Source: Prevotella sp. MGM1 (GTDB lineage: Bacteria > Bacteroidota > Bacteroidia > Bacteroidales > Bacteroidaceae). Taken from it: a DNA stretch of 64,000 nucleotides. Each line of letters starts with the position of its first letter. Position 1 is the stretch's first letter. The notes under the pieces are model-generated. The model was not told the origin of the DNA. It ran no database searches and saw only the letters and a list, made by a program, of their open reading frames with translations. The stretch spans positions 60,633 through 124,632 of the forward strand of contig NZ_BEWV01000203.1 in assembly GCF_002933775.1 (NCBI RefSeq), in the 5' to 3' direction. Positions 44,885-52,651 of this stretch are shown piece after piece. The position numbers and the translations under genes are program-made.

Positions 44885-47503
44885 TTAGAGTTTCGCCAGT
44901 TCGATAACCTTGTCCACAGCGGCGCTCAGTCCGTCGGCGTTCTTTCCGCCTGCTGTCGCATAGTGGGGCTGTCCGCCTCCGCCTCCTTGGATTAGTTTTG
45001 CCGCTTCACGGACAATCTGGCCTGCGTTCAGTCCGTGGCCGCTCACCATGTCGTCGCTCAGCATCACGCTCAGCATCGGTTTGTCGGCGGCCACCGTTCC
45101 GATGACGCAGAGCAGGTTTTCAGGCACTGCCTGACGTATCTTGAACACCAAATCCTTGGCTGCCGTGGCCTCCATGGGCAGTACGGCTGTGATTACCGTT
45201 GTGCCGTTGATGTTGCGTGCCTTCTGCACGAGAGTCTCTTTGGCGCGCTCCACGGCCTGGGCTTGGAAGTGTTCGATTTCCTTTTTCATCGAGTCGTGCT
45301 CCTCGATATACTTTCCGATGACGCCGCGCAGGTCTTTGGCGTTGTTGAACAGCGCCTTGATAGACTTAATGATGTCTTCAAGATTGTACATCATCTCCTC
45401 GCATTCCTTGCCCGTCTTGGCCTCGATGCGGCGTATGCCGGCGGCCACGCTGCTTTCGCTTATGATCTTGAACATGCCTATGCGGCCTGTAGACGAGGCA
45501 TGGATACCTCCGCAGAACTCGCAGCTGGGGCCGAAGCGCACCACGCGCACTTTGTCGCCATACTTCTCTCCGAAGAGGGCGATGGCTCCGAGCTTCTTGG
45601 CTTCCTCTATCGCGATGTCGCGATGCTCGTCTATGTGTATGTCCCGGCGTATCATGTCGTTCACCATCCGCTCCACCTTTCTGATGTCTTCGTCGCTCAT
45701 TTTCTCAAAGTGCGAGAAGTCGAAGCGCAGCGTGTCGGCGCTTACGTAAGAGCCTTTCTGCTCCACATGGTCGCCGAGCACCTGTTTGAGGGCGTAGTCG
45801 AGTAGGTGGGTGGCAGTGTGGTTGGCTGCGCTTCCGTCGCGCTTGTCGGTGTCTACGCACGCCATGAAGTCAGCCTCGATGTTCTTCGGCAGTTCTTTCA
45901 CTATGTGTACGCTCTGGTTGTTCTCTCTCTTGGTGTCTATTACGGTCACGGTCTCGGTCTCGCTCACCAGCACTCCGCAGTCGCCTACTTGGCCGCCCAT
46001 CTCACCGTAGAATGGCGTGTGGTCGAGCACCAACTCGTAATATGTGTTCTTCTTCTGTGTCACCTTGCGGTAGCGCAGTATCCTGCACTCGTGCTCAGTG
46101 TAGTCATAGCCCACGAATTTCTGTTCGCCGGGAGCCAGTTCCGTCCAGTCAGAGCTTTCCACCTGGGCGGCATTGCGTGCCCGCTCTTTCTGTTTGCGCA
46201 TCTCCTCGTCAAACTGTTTTCCGTCTACCGTCACGCCGTTCTCTCGGCATATCAGCTCGGTGAGGTCGAGCGGAAATCCGTATGTGTCGAAAAGGCGGAA
46301 GGCCTGTGCGCCGTCAAGCTCGCTCTTGCCGGCCGCTTTCAGATTGTCCATGGCTCCGTTGAGCATGCTGATACCCTTGTCAAGGGTGCGGAGGAACGAG
46401 TCTTCCTCTTCCTTGATAACCTTGCCGATAAGCTCGCGCTGTGCTTCCAGTTCGGGATATGCCCTTCCCATCTCGCCGATGAACACCGGCAACAGGCGGA
46501 ACATGAATGCTTCTTTCTGCCCGAGGAACGTATATGCGTAGCGCACGGCACGGCGCAGTATCCGGCGGATGACGTAACCGGCCTTGGCGTTGCCCGGCAA
46601 CTGACCGTCGGCGATGGAGAACGCCACGGCACGCAGGTGGTCGGCAATCACTCGCATGGCCACGTCGGTGTTCTCGTCCTTACCGTATTCCATGCCCGAG
46701 AGGCGTGCAATCTCTTTTATTATCGGTTGGAACACGTCGGTATCGTAGTTGGAGTGCTTGCCTTGCAGGGCGCGCACCAGACGCTCGAAGCCCATACCGG
46801 TGTCTATCACGTTCATGCCGAGCTTTTCAAGAGAACCGTCAGCCTTGCGGTTGAACTGCATGAACACGAGGTTCCATATCTCTATCACCTGCGGATCGTC
46901 CATGTTCACCAGCTCGCGTCCCGGTGTCTTGGCTTTCTCCTCAGGTGTGCGCGAGTCGAGATGGATTTCCGAACAGGGACCGCAGGGGCCTGTGTCGCCC
47001 ATCTCCCAGAAGTTGTCGTGCTTGTTTCCGTTGATGATATGGTCGGCCGGCACGTGCTTGGCCCATATCGCCGCAGCCTCGTCGTCACGGTCGAGACCCT
47101 CTTCTTCCGAGCCTTCGAAAACTGTGACATACAGGTCTTTCGGGTCGAGTTTGAGCACGTCCACGAGATATTCCCATGCCATGTCTATGGCACCTTCCTT
47201 GAAATAGTCGCCGAAACTCCAGTTTCCGAGCATCTCGAACATAGTATGGTGGTACGTGTCGTGTCCCACCTCTTCGAGGTCGTTGTGCTTTCCGCTCACG
47301 CGCAGACACTTCTGAGAGTCTGCCCGGCGGCGCGGTTCCGGCTCGCGTGTGCCGAGGATTATATCTTTCCACTGGTTCATGCCGGCGTTTGTGAACATCA
47401 GCGTCGGGTCGTCCTTAATCACCATCGGTGCGGACGGCACGATGGCATGTCCTTTCGACTCGAAGAACTGCTTGAACGAGTCGCGTATTTCGTTTGCTGT
47501 CAT
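44885..47503 (-). CDS. alaS: Alanyl-tRNA synthetase
   Basis: 872 residues from the ATG at 47503 ([19 protein letters not shown]). Class II motifs are clear in the N-terminal catalytic domain (PLDDPTL-type [20 protein letters not shown], motif 2 [24 protein letters not shown]). The editing domain has HTATHLL and [13 protein letters not shown] with its zinc-binding His and Cys residues. C-terminal oligomerisation part with [14 protein letters not shown]. It charges tRNA-Ala and clears mischarged Ser/Gly. A minus -7 box TATCTTTG lies at 47574-47581. Confidence 0.97.
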   Translation of the reverse strand: MTANEIRDSFKQFFESKGHAIVPSAPMVIKDDPTLMFTNAGMNQWKDIILGTREPEPRRRADSQKCLRVSGKHNDLEEVGHDTYHHTMFEMLGNWSFGDYFKEGAIDMAWEYLVDVLKLDPKDLYVTVFEGSEEEGLDRDDEAAAIWAKHVPADHIINGNKHDNFWEMGDTGPCGPCSEIHLDSRTPEEKAKTPGRELVNMDDPQVIEIWNLVFMQFNRKADGSLEKLGMNVIDTGMGFERLVRALQGKHSNYDTDVFQPIIKEIARLSGMEYGKDENTDVAMRVIADHLRAVAFSIADGQLPGNAKAGYVIRRILRRAVRYAYTFLGQKEAFMFRLLPVFIGEMGRAYPELEAQRELIGKVIKEEEDSFLRTLDKGISMLNGAMDNLKAAGKSELDGAQAFRLFDTYGFPLDLTELICRENGVTVDGKQFDEEMRKQKERARNAAQVESSDWTELAPGEQKFVGYDYTEHECRILRYRKVTQKKNTYYELVLDHTPFYGEMGGQVGDCGVLVSETETVTVIDTKRENNQSVHIVKELPKNIEADFMACVDTDKRDGSAANHTATHLLDYALKQVLGDHVEQKGSYVSADTLRFDFSHFEKMSDEDIRKVERMVNDMIRRDIHIDEHRDIAIEEAKKLGAIALFGEKYGDKVRVVRFGPSCEFCGGIHASSTGRIGMFKIISESSVAAGIRRIEAKTGKECEEMMYNLEDIIKSIKALFNNAKDLRGVIGKYIEEHDSMKKEIEHFQAQAVERAKETLVQKARNINGTTVITAVLPMEATAAKDLVFKIRQAVPENLLCVIGTVAADKPMLSVMLSDDMVSGHGLNAGQIVREAAKLIQGGGGGQPHYATAGGKNADGLSAAVDKVIELAKL

Positions 47504-47930
47504 CATAATTATTTCGTGATTATAAAATTTATTCTTGTTCAAAACCGACTGCAAGGATTATGCAAATCGGATGCAAAGATAATGCAAGCCTGATGCGTCG
47601 GGAGCTTGTTCCCGATGCCGGGGCACCGCTTATCTTCTGCAAAGATACTCCGTTTTTGCAATATCTGCAAATCTTTTCTTTGTTTATTAATGTGAAACAG
47701 CTGCATTGCAGGCTATCTGCAATATATGTGTTGATGCAATTGTTTTTTTCTCACAGGCAGGTATAGTGAATATATAGCATAATGTATAAGATATAGTTCT
47801 GTGTGTTGTTGGTAATTGCCTGGATATGAGCTAAAGCATCATCAGTCTTGCACAACTATGCAAAACGTATTGTTATGGAAAATAATGATACTTAATTCAT
47901 ATTCAGATTGTAGATTGAATGGGAGTTGGG
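47504..47930. other. Gap between alaS and cassette II
   Basis: Holds the alaS -7 box near 47574 and the left copy of a 35-bp direct repeat (47661-47695). The rest is AT-rich; no convincing gene. Confidence 0.5.
47661..47695 (+). repeat. 35-bp direct repeat, left copy
   Basis: Begins ATATCTGCAAATCTTTTC and ends TTATTAATGTGA. Identical to 50321-50355 over all 35 bp. The two copies bracket cassette II. Confidence 0.9.
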
Positions 47931-49112
47931 TCAGTCTTCCCATACTATCAGATTCTGCGGCAGTGCAATCTTTTTCGATTTGCCGCGCTCGCCTGTTATA
48001 AAATAGTTGCAGGCCTGTGACTCATGGATTTTCAGGAGAAAAGCCTCTTTTATCCTCGTGCACTTTTCGTTTATGGAATTGTTTAGAGGGTCGGTAACGT
48101 TGAGAATGTTGTCGCTATATTTCCTGATGCCCATTATTCTCTTTGACGAGCCGGCGCATCCTCTTATGCTGTCGTATATTACAGACAACTCTTTCCTGTG
48201 GTCGGGCAAGCTCTTAAAGCGTATCCCTTCCGGGTGTTTGAGGAACAGCAGGAACACAGCCTTTACGAGCGGAGTCATCGTTATTTCCGTATTGTTATAT
48301 TCCGGTAGTGTTATTCTGTAGTCTTTGCTGATGATTATCCGGCTTAACTCAATGTCCGGCTTTACCAGTTCGCTCAGTATGACGTCGCTGATGCCTTTCC
48401 GTCGGAGCAGTGCGATCTTGTATCTCACGTCTTCAAGCAACTTCATGGTTTCGTTGTCGAAGGCGTCGTCGGCATCTTCATATTCTCTTTTGCCCCACGA
48501 ACATAGGCCAGACCACCAGAACAGTTTTCCAGCGATGTGCTCGCTCAGGCATTCAAAGTAGTCTTTTACATCTTTTGCTTCGCTTATGTCGAATTCGAAA
48601 GTATCGAAAAAATCGGTCCATGATGTTTCTGCCTTGCCCCCGTAAAACTCCGTTTCATTGAAGGAATAGTTGTATCTTACAAAACAAGGCTTTATCTTTG
48701 TCCTGTTTTCAGGCCGCTTCATGAAGTCGAGAAGATAGTCGCTTTTTAGTGCCGGCAGTTCGCCTTTCTCTCCTGTTTCCCTGTCCGGATAGTGATAGCG
48801 CCATATACTTTTGTCCATAAGGTCTTTGCCGATGAGCGGCAGATATATGAACATGAAGTTTCTCTTGGCAAAGCATCTGCGTATCAGGTCTATATTGTCG
48901 CAAATGCACCTGTTGGCCGCTTCGTCATATTTGTTCTCAACGTATATCACTTCCTCGTGTACAGGCTCGAATTTCAGGTCGTGCACTCTGACGGCATTGT
49001 GCATTACTGTGTATTTGCATTTGGGCTCATCGTTCCTTGTCATGCTGTAGTCGAAGACTTCATTGTATGGCAATGGCTCGTATTTCTTGCGTCTGAATGG
49101 ATTTTTAAACAT
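47931..49112 (-). CDS. Cassette II ~400-residue protein, paralog of the one at 42242-43462
   Basis: 393 residues. N-terminal half with EEVIYVENKYDE and CFAKRNFMFIYLP, middle with RRKGISDVILSELV, and the C-terminal domain MTPLVKAVFLLFLKHPEGI, DPLNNSINEKCTRIKEAFL, YFITGERG. The last ~120 residues are nearly the same as in the cassette I protein, the N-terminal half less so. GC content is close to the core genome, unlike cassette I. Function unknown. Confidence 0.7.
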   Translation of the reverse strand: MFKNPFRRKKYEPLPYNEVFDYSMTRNDEPKCKYTVMHNAVRVHDLKFEPVHEEVIYVENKYDEAANRCICDNIDLIRRCFAKRNFMFIYLPLIGKDLMDKSIWRYHYPDRETGEKGELPALKSDYLLDFMKRPENRTKIKPCFVRYNYSFNETEFYGGKAETSWTDFFDTFEFDISEAKDVKDYFECLSEHIAGKLFWWSGLCSWGKREYEDADDAFDNETMKLLEDVRYKIALLRRKGISDVILSELVKPDIELSRIIISKDYRITLPEYNNTEITMTPLVKAVFLLFLKHPEGIRFKSLPDHRKELSVIYDSIRGCAGSSKRIMGIRKYSDNILNVTDPLNNSINEKCTRIKEAFLLKIHESQACNYFITGERGKSKKIALPQNLIVWED

Positions 49113-49180
49113 TTATGTAATAGTTTCTGTTTGCTGATTATTATGAACGGTGTAGCTATGCGGATTGTTTCCCTTTCTGT

Positions 49181-49390
49181 TTAACCGAACAGGAAGCCGA
49201 ATAGCGCTACAAATGCTGCTATGGAAAGGCCGATTAGAAGAACATGGAGTATCAGGTAGCCGCAGCCGAGAGCCCCTCCTAAGGCTCCTGCAAATGCACT
49301 TGAACCTCTTTCTCCCTCATTGCCGGAGAAGAAACCGATAATTCCGCCCAATACGGCAATTATCAAAACAATTATTAACCAGTTTGGCAT
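49181..49390 (-). CDS. Small glycine-rich membrane protein, cassette II
   Basis: 69 residues: a hydrophobic helix (WLIIVLIIAVLGGIIGFF), a Gly/Ala-rich turn (GSSAFAGALGGALGCG) and a second helix (LHVLLIGLSIAAFVALFGFL). A clean start and stop and the same strand as its neighbours support it. No equivalent in cassette I. Confidence 0.6.
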   Translation of the reverse strand: MPNWLIIVLIIAVLGGIIGFFSGNEGERGSSAFAGALGGALGCGYLILHVLLIGLSIAAFVALFGFLFG

Positions 49391-49432
49391 ATCCTTTTAT
49401 TTTTATTGTTGTTAATAAGCATCCTGTTTATG

Positions 49433-49723
49433 TCAAGCCTTCTTCCGCTCTTTCATCCATATCATTATGAGCAGTATCGCTACGGCAATGTCGACCGTAT
49501 TCCATATAGCGCGGCCAAGCGCTATCTTGAAAAAAGGCTGGAACAGAAGGGCCAGGGCGCTGAATGTAATCATCAGATTGCCGTTCTCCGCTTTATTATA
49601 CCGATACGCCATGACGCCGAAAGCCACCATGGCTGCGAAACGTACCAACTCGTAATACCAATAAGGCATCGGTGCGAGACAGACGACGAGCATTGATGCT
49701 AAAACCGGAAGTAGTGTCTTCAT
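49433..49723 (-). CDS. Small membrane protein (DUF6804-like), cassette II
   Basis: 96 residues with four hydrophobic helices. MPYWYYELVRF and ITFSALALLFQPFFKIALGR match the 99-residue protein of cassette I nearly word for word. It ends 43 bp before the Gly-rich protein gene. Confidence 0.7.
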   Translation of the reverse strand: MKTLLPVLASMLVVCLAPMPYWYYELVRFAAMVAFGVMAYRYNKAENGNLMITFSALALLFQPFFKIALGRAIWNTVDIAVAILLIMIWMKERKKA

Positions 49724-50154
49724 ATTGTTGTATTATTCTTGTTTGATTCTTCTTTAGGCGTTTTGTTTATCCAGATCATTGCGGACAGGGTTATTACTAA
49801 TAGTACAAAGAAATCTACTATGAGCGATAACATGAAATCATTGACGGCATAGAAGTAAATGGAGAGAATATAAAATATGAATAACAGTGGAATTGAAATG
49901 CAGGAAAGTACAGTTCTTTGCTTTCTTTCGCTCCATTCATTCTTCATTATACCACTTCTTTCCAATAGCGATAGCAGCAGTATCTCTTTGAAATCAAACT
50001 TTTTCTTGACTGATACATAATATCCGAATATAGTGATATAGATTAGAGCGAAGGGAAAGGAATAAATCCCTCTCACTCCACGTTCACTACCCATAATACA
50101 CACGTTTACAAGCGATATGCCAGCAATAAGAATCAACCAAAGAATCTTTTTCAT
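49720..50154 (-). CDS. Hypothetical membrane protein, first gene of cassette II
   Basis: 144 residues with four hydrophobic helices: one at the N-terminus, one near 30-47, and two after 80 (ISIPLLFIFYILSIYFYAV, IVDFFVLLVITLSAMIWI). It overlaps the next gene by 4 bp. It takes the first place in cassette II as the 106-residue protein does in cassette I, but the two do not look alike. Function unknown. Confidence 0.65.
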   Translation of the reverse strand: MKKILWLILIAGISLVNVCIMGSERGVRGIYSFPFALIYITIFGYYVSVKKKFDFKEILLLSLLERSGIMKNEWSERKQRTVLSCISIPLLFIFYILSIYFYAVNDFMLSLIVDFFVLLVITLSAMIWINKTPKEESNKNNTTI

Positions 50155-50191
50155 TGTAATAATAAACTGTTTGTCGGTTATGAATTGACCG

Positions 50192-50249
50192 CAAAGTTAA
50201 GCATTAATACCGAATGACGCAAATTTTACCGTCTTGCAAGCCTTGCAGA
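50192..50249 (-). promoter_or_regulatory. Promoter and palindrome upstream of cassette II
   Basis: Minus strand: TAACTTTG (50192-50199), 20-bp spacer, TTTG (50220-50223). Just upstream is TCTTGCAAGCCTTGCAGA (50232-50249), a near-palindrome like TCTGCAAGACTTGCAGA of cassette I, 32 bp from the -7 box in this case. Confidence 0.65.
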
Positions 50250-50320
50250 TGCCGGTATTGTTCTGCAAGTACAGCTGTATTGCCTGGCATTTAAAGATAG
50301 TAGTGCTGTTCGTATTTTAT

Positions 50321-50355
50321 ATATCTGCAAATCTTTTCTTTGTTTATTAATGTGA
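50321..50355 (+). repeat. 35-bp direct repeat, right copy
   Basis: Identical to 47661-47695. It lies beyond the cassette II promoter, so the two repeats enclose the whole cassette (about 2.6 kb). Confidence 0.9.
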
Positions 50356-50398
50356 GATTTCCCTGTCACGGTGTGCCGTGGGCGGCCGTATATATGCC

Positions 50399-50449
50399 GA
50401 AGTATATCTTGATGATGCTTGTTTTCACCGGTTTTTCATTGTAAATTTG
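50399..50449 (+). promoter_or_regulatory. Promoter of composite unit D with upstream box
   Basis: Box GAAGTATATCTTGATGA (50399-50415), TTG (50419-50421), 20-bp spacer, TAAATTTG (50442-50449). Confidence 0.7.
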
Positions 50450-50482
50450 TTCTGTTTACAACCGTTTTTAATCGTCAAGACT

Positions 50483-50602
50483 ATGATAAATATTTACAAG
50501 ACACCCGCTCGCTTGTGTGCGGCAGACATCGGAAACCGTATATTTATGCACTTCGTGGCAACCGTGATATTTGATAAACCGCCGGCTCCCGGCCTCGCAT
50601 GA
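50483..50602 (+). CDS. Tiny ORF of composite unit D (MINIYK family), hypothetical
   Basis: 39 codons beginning MINIYKTPARLCAADIGNRI and ending PPAPGLA. Six identical N-terminal residues with unit B, and RIFMH shared (as RMFMH) with unit C. It lies 33 bp from the -7 box, the same distance as in unit B. Coding status unproven. Confidence 0.4.
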   Translation: MINIYKTPARLCAADIGNRIFMHFVATVIFDKPPAPGLA

Positions 50603-50699
50603 CATTATGTTATGTGACCGGCGGAGTACGCTTTGCGCTCCGCATGCGGCGTGTCGTGCATCCCGATGTGCGATGACTCCATGTCCGAGCGGCGTGCGC

Positions 50700-50732
50700 A
50701 GGCTCCCGACCATTGTGTCGGGAGCCTTTTTT
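50700..50732 (+). terminator. Terminator of composite unit D
   Basis: Perfect 11-bp stem AGGCTCCCGAC / GTCGGGAGCCT with a CATTGT loop, followed by TTTTTT. It would end a transcript of about 275 nt. Confidence 0.85.
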
Positions 50733-50764
50733 GTTGCTCTGTCGGGCATGTTGCCGTGTTTCAT

Positions 50765-50892
50765 CAGGATACCTGTTGTGTTTCATTCGGATACCGAATG
50801 TAGCGCAACGACTATCCCATTGCGCTGCAACGACTATCCCATTGCGCTGCAACGACTATCCCATTGCGCTGTAACGGCTATCCCGCTGCGGA
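50765..50892 (+). repeat. Repeat tail of composite unit D with 22-bp tandem array
   Basis: The perfect palindrome CATTCGGATACCGAATG (50784-50800) is followed by three exact copies of a 22-bp unit starting GCAACGACTATCCC (50805-50826, 50827-50848, 50849-50870) and a fourth diverged copy to 50892. Confidence 0.85.
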
Positions 50893-51126
50893 ACATTGGG
50901 AAAATGGCAGTCCGGCGATGGAGCGTTTGTCAAAAAACGAAGTTAAACCGCCTGCTTTTTGTTCGGATATTGCATAAATCAGAGGCCGTATTGCATAAAA
51001 ATACGAAAACAGACGCATCGCTTTTATATGACGTTTTGTTTACAGATTCATCGCCCGACGATGCTCTTCCGTGCATGCCGCGGAAGCAATAAATGGATGC
51101 CGCGCCTCAAAATCCTTTTGAAAGTC

Positions 51127-51157
51127 TTGCGTGTACACTCCGTTTTTTCTACCTTTG
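51127..51157 (+). promoter_or_regulatory. Promoter of the MerR-family gene
   Basis: TTG (51127-51129), 20-bp spacer, TACCTTTG (51150-51157); start codon at 51220, so the leader is about 58 nt. This rules out the longer frame beginning at 50959. Confidence 0.75.
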
Positions 51158-51219
51158 TAGAAAAGAATTTGCATCCCGGCAATTACTTTTATAATCATGT
51201 TTCATTAAAACGGCGAATT

Positions 51220-51570
51220 ATGGCGCTTAATCTGAATAAAAACCTGAAATTGTACTATTCCATCAGCGAGGTGGCACGTATGTTTGAACTCAACGAGAGT
51301 ACGTTGCGTTACTGGGAGCGTGAGTTCCCGTATCTGCGACCCAAGACCACGGGACCGAGCAATGTGCGCCAGTATACCGAGAAAGATATAGAGCAGATAA
51401 AGCTTATATATAATCTCGTGAAGGTTCGCGGTTTCAAACTCGCCGCCGCAAAGAAAATCATCAGCAACAACCGTTCGGGAGCCGACAAGACAGCTGAGGT
51501 ACTCGAGCGCCTTGCCGGTATCAGGGAAGAGCTTCTCGCACTGAAGCGTCAGCTCGATTACCTTGAATAG
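51220..51570 (+). CDS. MerR-family transcriptional regulator
   Basis: 116 residues. The DNA-binding helix-turn-helix and wing are YYSISEVARMFELNESTLRYWE and RQYTEKDIEQIKLIYNLV, followed by VRGFKLAAAKKII and a C-terminal coiled coil. No metal or drug-binding domain follows, as usual in short Bacteroidetes MerR proteins. Start chosen from the promoter position. The EamA transporter gene follows 42 bp later and may be its target. Confidence 0.9.
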   Translation: MALNLNKNLKLYYSISEVARMFELNESTLRYWEREFPYLRPKTTGPSNVRQYTEKDIEQIKLIYNLVKVRGFKLAAAKKIISNNRSGADKTAEVLERLAGIREELLALKRQLDYLE

Positions 51571-51612
51571 TATTTCATTTGAATAGAATATTCTTTTTGT
51601 TTATATAGAGAT

Positions 51613-52557
51613 ATGAACACCAAAGTCATCGGATATTTGCTCGGCGCCTTGGCCGAGATTTCATACGGTACCAATCCTCTGTTTGCCTTGCCTCTCTATC
51701 AGGCTGGCATGGATCCGGATTCGGTCTTGTTTTTCAGATATCTTTTTGCCATACCCATTATAGGTGTGATGCTGAAAGTGCGCGGACGGGGTTTTGCCGT
51801 GCGGCGCGCTGAGTTGCCGCCTCTCGTCATGTTGGGGTTGCTTGTGGCCGTGTCTTCGCTCACTCTGTTTGAGAGTTATAACTATATGGACGTGGGAATA
51901 GCCTCGACATTGCTGTTCGTGTATCCTGTGATTGTGGCTTTGATAATGACGTTGATGTTCAAGGAGCGTCTTACCGTTCAGACTGTGGTCAGCATTGGCG
52001 GTGCGCTCGTGGGCATCGCTCTGCTCAGCATTGGTGAGGGTGGTATGGCACTCAGCGGTACCGGTACGGCACTTGTGTTCGGTTCGGCACTGTCTTATGC
52101 CATATATCTGGTGGCGGTGAACCGCAGTTCGATAGGCGCCATGCCCACATTGAAGGTCACTTTCTATATGCTTACGTTCGGTTTGAGTCTGTTTGTGGTG
52201 CGGCTATGTATCGGCGACGGTCTGCATGTGCCGCCGTTGGAAGGTTGGTATCTTTGGGCCAACTTAATAGCGCTGGCCGTTTTCCCCACAGCCATCTCTT
52301 TTTTATGCACCACAGCCGCCATCAAGCATATCGGCTCTACGCCTACTGCCATTCTCGGTGCTCTCGAACCGGCCACGGCAGTGTTTTTCGGTATGGTCGT
52401 ATTCGGGCAGCAGATGCTCCCGCGGGAGTGGTGCGGTTTTGTGCTCATCATCCTGTCGGTGTCTGTTGTGGTGGCGGGCGGCGGAGTCACGCGCTATCTC
52501 TTGCGCATGAAGAGACTCTTTCCCAGAATAAGGCGCAAGCCCTGCCGGGACGAATGA
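51613..52557 (+). CDS. EamA/DMT family transporter
   Basis: 314 residues with ten hydrophobic helices in two repeats of five. SYGTNPLFALPLYQAGMDP near the first helix and GSTPTAILGALEPATAVFFG in the eighth-ninth helices are typical of the drug/metabolite transporter superfamily. Substrate unknown. The Arg-rich tail (RLFPRIRRKPCR) is cytoplasmic. It follows the MerR gene in the same direction. Confidence 0.88.
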   Translation: MNTKVIGYLLGALAEISYGTNPLFALPLYQAGMDPDSVLFFRYLFAIPIIGVMLKVRGRGFAVRRAELPPLVMLGLLVAVSSLTLFESYNYMDVGIASTLLFVYPVIVALIMTLMFKERLTVQTVVSIGGALVGIALLSIGEGGMALSGTGTALVFGSALSYAIYLVAVNRSSIGAMPTLKVTFYMLTFGLSLFVVRLCIGDGLHVPPLEGWYLWANLIALAVFPTAISFLCTTAAIKHIGSTPTAILGALEPATAVFFGMVVFGQQMLPREWCGFVLIILSVSVVVAGGGVTRYLLRMKRLFPRIRRKPCRDE

Positions 52558-52651
52558 CGGACAGACTGTGCGTCAGGCTCATGGCGTGCATGCCGTGACG
52601 GGGATAGGGTTTATATATGAAAGAACCGATAACGATATAAAACTGTTTGTT

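Noticed and set aside
50805..50892. CRISPR-like array
   Set aside because: Units are directly adjacent with no spacers, only 22 bp, and no cas genes are present; this is a simple tandem repeat.
50959..51219. Extended N-terminus of the MerR gene (start at 50959)
   Set aside because: The promoter at 51127-51157 lies inside this part, and the conserved protein begins at 51220.
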